From positions 13,544,832 to 13,608,831 of the forward strand of contig CM063257.1 of the NCBI GenBank assembly GCA_032158295.1: 64,000 bases of DNA, given 5' to 3'. Shown one piece after another: positions 12,079 to 20,341 of the stretch. The position numbers and the translations under genes were made by a program. The first letter of the stretch is position 1, and every line of letters begins with the position of its first letter. The notes under the pieces were generated by a model that searched no databases, was not told where the DNA came from, and was given only the letters and a program-made list of their open reading frames with translations. This DNA comes from Pycnopodia helianthoides. Lineage: Eukaryota > Echinodermata > Asteroidea > Forcipulatida > Asteriidae.

Positions 12079-15000
12079 ATTTTTATTTATTTATTTTTAA
12101 TTTTATTTTATAGTCTGCCACTTGCCAGCAGCTCACTTGGCAGAGCAGTTACACTTTTTTGCCGATCGATTTTGCTTTTGCTCGCGTGATGAGAGAGTGA
12201 AGGCACTTTGGAAGTATAGACTGGCCTAATTTTTAGTTAATTTATTTGATCAGCACTATTCCTTGGACTTGTTGATAGGTAACCCATGAGGCATGAGGAA
12301 CGTTCTAAATCATAAATACTTAAAAGACTAGGGTACAATGGATTCTTATGAGAAGAACCTTGGTGAAAAACAAATTACAAAAATGTACAAATTCAGTTTT
12401 TGTGACTTCACAAAAACAAGGTTTTTTGTAAGTGTTGCTTATCCTTGAATTGAGTTTATTCTGCATGACCTCATGACTCAAGATTCAATAATCAATTTTG
12501 CGTTTCAATTTCCAGTTTGAACCGAAAGACATGGTTGAATTGGGGATATGTCTGCGTAGCGTTTGTTCAGTTTGCAAAGAACTTTCCAATGGTGTACACT
12601 ATAAAAAAAATTGCTGTGAAACAACAGTGAAATCTTGGTGAGGTGCAGGATTTGGCTGAAATTCAAGGAGTTGTTTCTCTCTCATCATGTTTTAAGGGAA
12701 TGGCAGTTTCCTTAAACCACATTGAGAAAAAGAGTCTCCAGACCATTTACTGGCCTCAGGAATTTCACCATGATTTCAGGGAATGCTCTCCATCAAAGCC
12801 TAAAAGAACTCTTGAAGTGGTGAATAACCTTTTCAGCATTGCAGCACAGTAACAGTGTGAAACACTTTGGCTCTGCCAAAAGAACTCCATGAAAACAAGG
12901 TGAAAAGAGGAAATTTACAATTTCAATGAGAAAAGTGGATTTTCGCTCCATTTTCAAGACGAAAATTTTCATAGCGGTAGGCCTACAGATTGTAAAAAAT
13001 CCATTGTGTGGTTCAGGAGTTATGTTAAATTAAGTTTTTTTGGGGGGGGTAATTCGACAACTGATGAAGTCTACGTCGACGACATCAAACTTGTGTTGTC
13101 TTCATACTGATGTTCAATTGCCAAGGTTTTGAAGAGAATTGACTTAAAGGAACATTACAGAATTGGTAAGAAAAAAACTTGTAAAATATACTTTTTGATC
13201 ACAGATTTACATAAAACTTACATGGTCTAATGATGATGATAGTAGAAAACATCCCATGAAATATTTCTGTCTGAAATGCCATATTTGATGAGAAATGAAT
13301 TTAACTAATTTTCCGATTGGAGTTTATCGCTCAGTGAGCGTTTTATTCACTTGTTGAATCTATATGATTTCATGCAAATGCGTAATCGGTTTTTCACTAT
13401 TTTCTCCCAGTCGGCTGATCGATCTCAAACTTCTACAGGTTTGTCAGTTTATGTATATGGTGGATTACATAAAGTGCGTACACTGCCAGCAACTGTTTTG
13501 TTAGCAAAAACCAATTCTGTAATGTTCCTTTGAGAAGGAGAAGGAGACGAAAAAGGAGGGGAAAATAAAACCCCAAGAAAACACAACAAAAATCAAGAGG
13601 TGTGTTGAACAGCAGGACACTACTGGAAGTTAATCTTATCTCATTAGATAAACTCTGGGCTCATTGGCCTCGATGAATTGTCCCAGCGGTGAGGAAAGAA
13701 AAACACAACTTGTTTTTTTGGGGTTGATATTTCACAATTTCTTATCATGGATTACTCATAGTGATAAAAAGCTCATAGTCCAGTCATTACAAAGGTCCAA
13801 TTTATGCGGACTAGGAGAAAACAAGTTTTTGAAGGTAGGGTCAATATGACTTTGTGTAGATTGTTTTTTTTTTCAACCTACAGTGCTGATTTAAGGCCAA
13901 ATTGTCAATACAGATAAATTTAGTATCTGTATTATAAGTTTATAAGCCACCTGGGAAAGTTTCAGCTGAATACAGTGTGTACTTGGTAAACAAAATAATA
14001 ATAATAATTTAAAAAAATTCATGGTATTTTCATGAGGAAACTTTGAATCTATCCGCAATTAGCAGAGCTGCCGACTCTCCCTGGTTCTGCAGAAAGTTCC
14101 CTGAAAATAAACCCAATCTTTCCATGTTCTGATGAAAAAAAAGGAAAATCTCCCTGGTTATGGAAACCTTTTTCCCTGTTATGTCAATTGTAATTCTAAA
14201 TATTTGCCCGATTGTTGTATAAAATCTGCCCTGCACAACTCTCAGCCAACGGTAGGTTTTAATTGATGCCAGTGAGGGCGCTGTTTGGGCGTGTGACGTT
14301 ATATGCAAGGGGTCTATTTCAATGTGTCTTTATCAAGGCAAGAACGAAACTGAGGCTTGAAGGGGTTAAATAGTCTGTCATCTTTTTGTATGGGGAACAC
14401 AATGTGAAGCTCAGGACCCAACCAGAAAAATTATGCTTATTAGAATAAGGTTACCAGCTAAAATACCAATGTCACATGTACCAGCTGTGACTGGTATCCT
14501 GGATATTTTTGCTAAGCAGACAAGTGTAAACATTATTTTCTGGTTGGGCAGCTCTCAAAACTTAAAAGTTCCAGCTAAGCACAATTTTGCAAGAAACCAG
14601 TCACAAGTGGCATGTTAGGACATAGGGCCTAAAATTTTTTTTGTTGGATTGCCCTTTCACACGATTTTTTTCTTGGGTTGGTCGGTCGATTTTTTAAAAT
14701 TTTTGAATTTTTTTTTTGAGTCGGTCGCCATTTTGCAAGGTACATTTACATTTACATGCAGCTGTCACGTGTTCTCTAGTGCATGCTCACGTGTAAACAA
14801 TCCACTCGCTTTTTCGTATCGGATCTGAAGTCACAATCTGCGCATGCGATAGTGACTAAAACAAACGTGCACGGTGCGCGATCGGGATAGCCTCCTTTTT
14901 TTGTTGTTGTTCTATTTCATTTTTTAAATTTTTTATTTCAACATTTCTATGACGGAAGAAGACATTTTAACGTGGGCTATAGGCCTATGTTACAAAGGTT

Positions 15001-18000
15001 AGTTTTTCATTTCTATTGTACTTTTTTATTAAAATGACCTGAAAATGTCCATGCACAAAATACACCAATTCAAACTCGAGTCAAAGTTCCAGAACATGAC
15101 GTGAAATATATACTGTTTACGATCACCCTGTTTGTTATGTACCTGACGAAAAAAATTTAACGATGTATGGCTAAAAATATGTGTCTGTCATCTATATTTT
15201 AAACAAAGGGCAACAGTATTTACCATTTTGTAAGCATAAATATTCATGAAATCAAAATTCGGAAGTGAAAAAAGGGGGGAAAAAAAAAAAAAATTAAAAT
15301 GCGACCGAGATTTTTCTACCCTTGGAAAGGGCAATCCAACAATTTTTTTTTTTAGGCCTAGTTTTGGGGCTCTAACTTTTTTTATTGGTAGTAACACAAT
15401 TGTCAAACGCTCAGTTTTGGTTTGGTTGAAACAGCTACATCACCGCGGCTGAACCGAGCTCGCAAAAGCGCATAACCAATCGCAGAAGCTTTATTCCATA
15501 GAGCTGCTTAAGCACAAAAAAATGGCTAAGTGCAACAAAACTATGCTTACCAGAATACCAGCCAAAATGGCATGTCATTTGTACAATCTGTGACTGGTAG
15601 CCTGCTTATTTTGCTTAGCAAAAAGTTTTAAGCACAATTTTCTGCTTTAAGCAGCTCTATGAAATTGGGCCCAGATATGGCATCCCGGGAGTGATTTCAT
15701 ACAGCAATTTTGCGTAGAGAAATTCTTTGTCTGAACATTGTTTTGTGCTAAATATTGAGTAGCAGCTGATGAGTTTTTATTGAGTAAGCAACTAATGTTT
15801 TTAAAATTTAAAGCTCAAAGCTTTTGAATCGCATTCATTCATGAACCGTTCAAATAAATTGTTATGATGATTTGTGGGAATAAAAAAATTAAAGGCATCA
15901 TAGAGCTGCTTCTATGAAGCACAAAAATAATCTAAGCGCAACAAAATTATGCTTACCAGAATAAGGTTACCAGCCAAAATAACATGCCTGATTGCAACAA
16001 TTGTGACTTGTATCCTGCTCATTTCTGCTAAGCAGGTGAGTTGTTAAGCAGTATTTTCTGCTTAAGCAGCTCTATGCAATTGGGCCCTAGGCCTAGTTTC
16101 ATAAAGCTGTTTAGCAGAAAATAGTGCTGAACACATTTCTTTGCTAAGTGAAAAATGAGTGAGGTACGTACCAGTTGCAACAATGCAAACTTTATGGAAT
16201 GTTGGCTGGTAGCCAGTTTCTGGTAAGCAATATTTTTCTGTGCTTAGCATGTTTTTGTGATTACAGGCTTTATAAAATCGGGCCCTGGTCCTTGTTAGTT
16301 TCACAGACTTTTATCTGAATTCAGACTTTTCCAAGTCTGCCCGGTAAACAAAAAGTGCTGTATTTTTTCTCCAAACTAAATAAGTCTGACTCTTCGATCG
16401 ACATTGTGCTGTGAATACTGCAGCCGATTTCACGAAGTGCTAGGATTAATCCTATCTCGAGTTAGGATGAGTAACTCGTCCCAACTTAAGATGGGTTCAA
16501 TGCGTCCTAACGTCTATGGATAGGGAACTTAACTCGTCCTTAAGTCCTAAGATTAATCCTAAGTGAGGAAGAGTTTGGTGAAATCGACGGCTGTTCCCCA
16601 TTAAAGCTCCTTGGAATCTATAACTTCAGGGGTTTATCAAAAGATGGAAATGCCATCATTTCAAAGTACCTTCTTAGATCTGGATCTGGATCCTGGTTTC
16701 AGACTGTTATTAATCAGTATAGTGACTCTCAGCCCTGGTTTTATTAGAAGTACATGTACATGTAGTGTTTAAGAATCATGCTTTCATACTCATATATCCC
16801 CGCCCTCCACTCACTTCATGTAGAAATGTTGAAACTCCATCCTCCCTTCATGATGCTTCATGGCGATCACCACAGGCAGCCAGTTTGATTCTTGCATGGC
16901 TCTTTTTGGTTGTTGTTTGTTTTGTTCTACCCACACCCCTCCTCCTCTTCTTGCTTTGCATCCATAGGCCTGGACAGCGCTGCACCCACGACCACCATTG
17001 TCACCTCATCTTCCCCCACAGGCTCCGGGGACTACATGCTGTCCCATCCCCCTCCTCCACATCAACACCAGGGGGTGGTACCCAACCCCCATGGGATGGC
17101 CAATGGTGTCGCCGCCATCACCACCGCTAATTACCAGCCTACATATGTCAGTGTCCCTATCACTACAACATCACCTGTGATTTTGACGCCAGGTATGCAG
17201 ACCTTCCATCATGTCCATGTAGATTCCACTTTAATATGCTTTCATTAATCATACATTTCAGCTGTTTGTATCCACGGCAAAAACATCAAAATCCAAAAGG
17301 AACTTCTACTTGCAGGCATGATATTCTTCCTACTTAAGTCGGATTTCCGACTTTTTTTTGCCCGTGGAAAAACTGTGATTAAATAGCTTGAAAGTCTATT
17401 AACATGTTGACTGCCGCCTACGAGTATATTCGTAGTAACAGGTGTAACGGATTCTGCCACCACGAGTATACTCGTAGAGAATGAAAGGGCTTTGTATTGT
17501 TATTTAAATACACTGGCATAACTGAGCATGCAACACATACGCTTCTGGCACTGGTGAGGACATACATCCTTAAAATGTGTACGTTAAATTTTTTGTTTGT
17601 ATAGTACCTATTTGGTATACGCGCATGCGCACAGCACTTGGCAAATGGGAACGCCCTACGAATCTATGACCGGCAGTCAACGTGTTAAAGCATTATACAC
17701 CATGTGTACTCTCAATAATATTTTCCAAGGACCAAATATCATGCCTGCACCTGATGTTGGAGTCATTTGACTTTTGCCAGGCAATGGCACAGTCAACCCA
17801 TACATCGTCATGTCACCGCAAAAGCATTCTATCTCCAAAAGCAGAATGTTCACGATATACTCATCTCTATTGAACTGCTCTGAAATGTCTTTTGCGACAC
17901 TATTATTGAATGCCAACGTGGCATAAATTCCGATCGACACATTCAGTGCTTTGCATCGATTGATCGGTGAAATAAAACTGATAAAAAGAGAGCAATGAAA

Positions 18001-19617
18001 AGATGGATGTAAAGTTACCTCAGTGTGTATACGCCTCACATGCAGTCTGTCGCGGTACAAGTTCATCTGTCTTTTTCATCGGTTCCTTTTCATTGGTCTT
18101 ATTTCATTGATCCATCGATGGATGAAAAATGCCGATCGATCCTAGAAAAGGACTGATCGATCGATGCATGAAAAAAACCAATGGCAAAGATTGATCGATC
18201 AATGTGAAAGATAGATAGATTGATGCAAAAGACTGATCGATCGATGCAAGTAGAATAAATAGCAAGACAAGTTCTCTAAAGAACAAAATCTACACAGCAA
18301 AGTAGATATTTTATACACATGGTGTTACCGCAAACCGAATAAATACTGATTGATGTGTTGATCAGAATTTATGCCTCTTTGGTGTTCCATACGATACGCA
18401 TCTCCATAAGAAAACCTTATGAGGCTGAGATGGTTTTTTTTTTTTTTCTCTCTGTGCGAGACATACATTTATGAGGCTATTACAAAAATGCTTTTGCTCT
18501 GACATGACATCACAGCTGCCATTTTTTGTTAAAGTGTTTTCCTTCGTTTAAAAAAAAAAATGTGTTCTGCTTCAAAGTCTGCTACACCCGTGCTTCAGGT
18601 TGTTTTTCTTGCACCTTGATTGCATTTTAATGTGTGCATCAAATGCATTCCACTGTGGCAATTCATTTATGTGCTGTAAATATGTTTTTCATTTCTGGAG
18701 ACTTTGTTGACATGTAACTGCCTTAGCTACCGGGCAAGCTCGGTGGTCTAGTGGTAGGACATCTGCTCTAGAGTGGCCAAGGTCGCAGGTTCGAATCCCA
18801 CCCGAGTGATATGCCTGGAGATTCTTTTTCACAGGACTCGGGGGGGGGGGGAGGATACTGAGTGTACATTCCTTTGCACACATCGGTGTATGAGTAAAAA
18901 CACAAATACTACCCAAAGATCTATTAGTTTTCTAGATCCATCCACACTTTGCAGTTTTGTCACACAGTGCCCAACATATTCAGTGAAACATAATGCATGG
19001 CTATAAACTGCATCTTTTTTACTTTTTGCAACTTTGTTGTGAAGTGTTTGCGCTCAACTTTACGTTTCAGAATTGAAATGTCTTGTTTTATTTTGAAGCT
19101 CATGTTCACAGCATCATAGCATAATGTTGATTTTAATTTTCCATCATTTTTATCATTTTGTCCTCGAGATATTTATGTGCCTTTCAATGTTGATTGATGC
19201 TCATAGTTATAAATAACACACCTTTCATTGTAGAGAGATATGTTCTGAACTTATGGGGGTGACATGTTTTATTGTTATTATTTTTTCGAAAGAGTTTGTT
19301 TTCCCTTACGTTTGTTTGTTTGTTTGGGTTTGTTTGGTTGTTTTCTGGTTTTATTTTACTAGAACATGTTTGACATAATTTTCAATGATGAAGTTATTTA
19401 GTACCAACTTTTGTTTATTTATGACCAAATTTTAATATTTTCTTTCTTCTCCAAAATCTTGTCTTTGGTCCCCTGTCACTTCCCTTTGCCCCTCATTCTA
19501 CATGTAAATGCTACAGGAGGTGATGCCCCAGACAGCCCCCACTACAGCTACGGAGGATACCACAGCCAGGGATATCCCCCTACCTCACCGGAGGTCTACC
19601 AAACATCACCCTATTGA
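2715..19617 (+). CDS. A1CF: A1CF/RBM46/RBM47-family RNA-binding protein (3' six exons)
   Basis: Exons 2715-2907, 3353-3539, 8501-8599, 10666-10795, 16968-17192 and 19517-19617 join in matching phase (1/2/0/0/1/1) into 310 residues ending at TGA 19615-19617. In order they encode the end of RRM3 (IEVVFAKPVDK, typical of this family), a Gly/Arg-rich linker, a two-exon DND1/A1CF-type dsRNA-binding domain (ILEEECTKHNWG ... EDAKSLAAEHVLTTMG) and a Pro/Gly/Tyr-rich tail ending PEVYQTSPY. Vertebrate relatives bind AU-rich RNA in the nucleus; A1CF and RBM47 are APOBEC1 editing cofactors and RBM46 acts in the germ line. The RGRGRGAAG linker and VYQT tail recall RBM47, while the dsRBD recalls A1CF and RBM46, so an unduplicated ancestor of all three is likely. 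RRM1, RRM2 and most of RRM3 lie left of the window. The paralogue symbol is uncertain; the family is not. Confidence 0.92.
2949..3324 (+). mobile_element. SINE family 1 copy, interrupted by MITE family 7
   Basis: It has a tRNA-Leu-like head (TGGCCAAGCGGATAAGAGCA), then B-box-like GGTTCGAGTCCCGGTCGTGAC, then a body with GGGACGTAAAGCCGTAGGTC and TGCACGTAAAAGAACCCAGT. The copy is 3'-truncated. A 146-bp MITE sits inside the tRNA head at 3006-3151. Fuller copies are at 32118-32530, 42131-42556 and 48906-49336. Confidence 0.85.
3006..3151. mobile_element. MITE family 7 copy with 4-bp duplication
   Basis: The 14-bp inverted ends are ACAGGCATGCAACT and its complement, flanked by CATT on both sides, inside SINE family 1. 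The only other copy in the window is at 51052-51198, flanked by TATA. Both are about 147 bp and closely similar. Confidence 0.85.
3353..3539 (+). CDS. A1CF: A1CF-like exon: RGG/Gly-rich linker
   Basis: One base (A) completes the Gly codon left by the previous exon, so the join is in frame. The exon reads FGAAGRGGLAVRGGGG, then PRGRGRGAAGMRGAGG, then AGGRGGYGRYNYDGRKPAE. RGG motifs of this type bind RNA and are arginine-methylated in related hnRNPs. The acceptor has a weak pyrimidine tract and lies about 28 bases after the end of a SINE. The donor is GTAAGA at 3540. Confidence 0.9.
3962..4450 (+). repeat. Two direct copies of a 240-bp segment
   Basis: Both copies start GATCAGAAGCTTAAAACCCTG (from about 3966 and 4206). 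They differ mostly by single-base additions in short runs: GGCCC/GGGCCC, ACTCATG/ACTCCATG, TTCTCG/TTCTTCG. The body carries TTACCGTAAGCA-type hairpin sequence related to MITE family 5. Confidence 0.8.
6140..6560 (+). repeat. Pyrimidine-rich minisatellite, about 95-bp units
   Basis: Four units each contain TGTGA(T/C)CAATCAACCAATGC and CATCTTGCTGGCCCATCC, within a C/T-rich stretch. Open frames seen here are a by-product of low composition complexity. Confidence 0.8.
7224..7812 (+). mobile_element. Composite of TTAAAGG-type MITEs (families 4 and 2)
   Basis: The left part begins TTTAAAGGTATTGTATACTT and matches the reverse end of family 4. It is followed by a family 2 right end (GTGTCCACTGCCTTTAAA), then a family 4 left end (GGCCCTGTACACTATTGG). 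Intact family 4 copies are at 37034-37398 and 48151-48508. Confidence 0.65.
8501..8599 (+). CDS. A1CF: A1CF-like exon: first half of dsRBD
   Basis: Thirty-three codons from ILEEECTKHNWG to DQLFVYK, in phase 0 at both ends. The HNWG...PTY...LFVYK pattern is the N-terminal helix and first strands of the DND1/A1CF-type dsRNA-binding fold. The acceptor is cttccatcag and the donor GTACAG. A1CF proteins carry about 30 more residues before this point. Either they are absent here or a small exon in the preceding 5-kb intron was missed. Confidence 0.92.
8638..9010 (+). repeat. Direct 90-bp repeats with a Penelope-like GAAAC motif
   Basis: CTGCTTCTGTTACACTAGTATA occurs at about 8639 and 8916. Each is followed some 50 bases later by CCTTTGAGAAAGA and GCTAGGGTC(G/A)AAAC. 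The second copy can pair AUCC with GGGU around GCUA before CGAAAC, like the stem II and GAAA box of Penelope-associated hammerhead motifs. The CUGAUGA box is not intact, so this is at best a relic. Confidence 0.4.
9052..9353. mobile_element. MITE family 6 copy (TTAACACGTTGACTGC ends)
   Basis: About 300 bp bounded by TTAA, with inverted ends AACACGTTGACTGC. It contains a near-perfect TACGAGTATACTCGTA palindrome. Other copies are at 17399-17688 and 55752-56040. No coding sequence. Confidence 0.85.
9930..10281. mobile_element. TTAAAGG-type MITE copy
   Basis: The left end AAAGGGAGGGTATACTTTTGG and the internal block with ATCTGAGAAAAACTTCAGGCAT match the family at 28284-28662 and 63118-63475. The right end is truncated near 10281. 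Confidence 0.65.
10279..10580. mobile_element. Small TIR element (TTTAGAGACCAT ends)
   Basis: TTTAGAGACCAT at about 10282 is matched by ATGGTCTCTAAA at about 10569, with GCAGCGGCTATGC and GCAGCCGCTATGG inside. No second copy was seen in the window. Confidence 0.5.
10666..10795 (+). CDS. A1CF: A1CF-like exon: second half of dsRBD
   Basis: Encodes VQIPALSQSYPGG, then SKLCTSVEDAKSLAAEHVL and TTMGLPLDG. The EDAKxxAAEHVLxxMG helix is the C-terminal helix of the dsRBD. It follows directly on VYK of the previous exon in phase 0 and ends after the first base of a Gly codon, with donor GTAAGC. Confidence 0.92.
12000..12079 (+). repeat. (CT)n microsatellite
   Basis: About 38 near-perfect CT units in the A1CF-like intron. 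Confidence 0.95.
13144..13533 (-). mobile_element. MITE family 1 copy
   Basis: Nearly full length, in inverse orientation to 72-434. Starts TTAAAGGAACATTACAG and ends CTGTAATGTTCCTTTGA. Confidence 0.85.
14624..15360. mobile_element. 737-bp foldback element
   Basis: Inverted ends of about 36 bp: AGGGCCTAAAATTTTTTT then GTTGGATTGCCCTTTC on the left, and GAAAGGGCAATCCAAC then poly-T and TTAGGCCTA on the right. The interior includes TCGGTCGATTTTTT and its partial complement CGACCGAGATTTTT. No transposase frame. Confidence 0.7.
15482..16290. mobile_element. Three palindromic elements of MITE family 5
   Basis: Units at 15482-15672, 15898-16087 and 16088-16290. Each reads from CATAGAGCTGCTTAAGCA to its complement ending AAATTGGGCCC, about 190-200 bp, with GCTAAGCA/TGCTTAGC repeats able to fold back. 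The third is a diverged subfamily (GGGCCCGATTTTATAAAGCC on the minus strand). A partial copy lies at 14404-14600. Confidence 0.8.
16423..16591. mobile_element. 169-bp palindromic MITE
   Basis: GCCGATTTCAC ... CTAGGATTAATCCTATCTCG is mirrored by CCTAAGATTAATCCTAAG ... GTGAAATCGACGGC. It could fold into a long hairpin. Confidence 0.75.
16968..17192 (+). CDS. A1CF: A1CF-like exon: low-complexity C-terminal region
   Basis: Phase 1 at both ends. It begins GLDSAAPTTTIVTSSS and continues through a PPPPHQHQG stretch to TSPVILTPG. There is no folded domain. The exon is supported by a good acceptor (atccatag), in-frame joining to the exons on both sides, and an open frame through the exon. This kind of sequence is expected of the tail of the family. 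Confidence 0.85.
17399..17688. mobile_element. MITE family 6 copy
   Basis: TTAACATGTTGACTGCCG to CGGCAGTCAACGTGTTAA, bounded by TTAA. It is in inverse orientation to the copies at 9052 and 55752. Confidence 0.85.
18108..18250 (+). repeat. GATCGATC-rich minisatellite
   Basis: About four units of 30-35 bp, each with GATCGATCGATGCA or a variant followed by an A-rich spacer. Confidence 0.75.
18728..18900 (+). mobile_element. SINE family 2 copy
   Basis: The tRNA-like head GCTCGGTGGTCTAGTGGTAG has a perfect B box GGTTCGAATCC (18787-18797), then a body with ATGCCTGGAGATTC. Minus-strand copies are at 48540-48712 and 50440-50612, and a degraded plus-strand one is at 43540-43660. The shared body past the tRNA part shows these are SINEs rather than tRNA genes. 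Confidence 0.75.
19517..19617 (+). CDS. A1CF: A1CF-like terminal coding exon
   Basis: The acceptor gctacag is followed by GGDAPDSPHYSYGG, then a segment rich in Gln, Gly, Tyr and Pro, and finally PEVYQTSPY and TGA. The terminal VYQT resembles the C-terminus I recall for vertebrate RBM47. The join to the previous exon rebuilds a Gly codon. Confidence 0.88.
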
Positions 19618-19647
19618 GAAGACTGCACCAACCCTGTGTTTGCTAAA

Positions 19648-19956
19648 TTGGATTTATTAACTGGTCATTAGATGTATTGATCGGTTAGGGATTTATTGAT
19701 TGGTCATTTAATGGATTGATCGGTCATTGGATGTATTGACTGGTCATTAGATGTATTGATCGGTCATCGGATTTATTGACTGGTCATTAGATGTATTGAT
19801 CAGTCATTGGATTTATTGATCGGTCATTGGATTTATTGATTTGTCATTAGATGTACTGGTCATTGGATTTATTGAATGGTCATTAGATGTATTGGTCAGT
19901 CATTGGATGTATTGATTGGTCATTTAATGTATTGATCGGTCATTGGATGTAGTGAT
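19648..19956 (+). repeat. 20-bp minisatellite in the A1CF-like 3' UTR
   Basis: About 15 units of a 20-bp motif close to GGTCATTGGATGTATTGATC begin 31 bases after the stop codon. Sub-types differ at a few positions (GATCGG, GATCAG, GATTGG; ATGT or ATTT). Decayed copies with TGTATTGAT or TATTGATT continue to about 20280. It lies within the expected 3' UTR. Confidence 0.9.
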
Positions 19957-20335
19957 CACTTATTTTATAAGTCCCAACAATGTAAAACCCTCAAAGATAA
20001 AACATTGATACATTGACAACCTGAGTGTGATCTTTATGGACTTATTGATCAACTGTTTGACGTATTGATAAGTTGTTTGGTTGTAATTAATCGATAATCG
20101 TTTATTATTCTGTATTGATTATTTAACACACTATGATCGATTAGTGTGTTTATAATGTACAATTTATGTAATGTATTGATTGCTTATTGGATGTAAAGAA
20201 CCAGACAGAATTCCCCAATATTTGATTCCCAAGATTGATATATCAATTTATAGATTCACTTGGTATTGATTCATTTACTGTTTTTTTGATCCATAAGAAT
20301 TTTATTTAAAAGTAAAACAAAAGAGAGTAATCCCC

Positions 20336-20341
20336 AATAAA
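20336..20341 (+). terminator. Candidate A1CF-like poly(A) signal
   Basis: AATAAA about 720 bases after the stop codon. Others follow (23449-23454 and near 24828), so 3' UTR length cannot be decided from sequence alone. Confidence 0.3.

Larger units (their letters stand above)
10796..16967 (+). other. A1CF-like intron after the dsRBD
   Basis: Contains a (CT)n tract, a family 1 MITE, a 737-bp foldback element (14624-15360), a run of three family 5 palindromic elements and a 169-bp palindromic element (16423-16591). About 12080-13140 shows nothing recognisable. Confidence 0.6.
17193..19516 (+). other. Last coding intron of the A1CF-like gene
   Basis: Contains a family 6 MITE (17399-17688), a GATCGATC-rich minisatellite (18108-18250), a segment shared with the 2297-2573 insertion, and a SINE (18728-18900). 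About 18900-19516 shows only unique AT-rich DNA. Confidence 0.6.

Noticed and set aside
17677..18066. 129-codon open frame on the minus strand
   Set aside because: It begins in ordinary intron sequence and ends at the edge of a MITE, with no known motif or splice context.
18728..18815. Possible functional tRNA genes (also at 34890, 46385, 48908 and 59700 on either strand)
   Set aside because: Each tRNA-like head continues into a SINE body shared with other copies, and acceptor or anticodon stems are mismatched. They are SINE heads, not tRNA genes.
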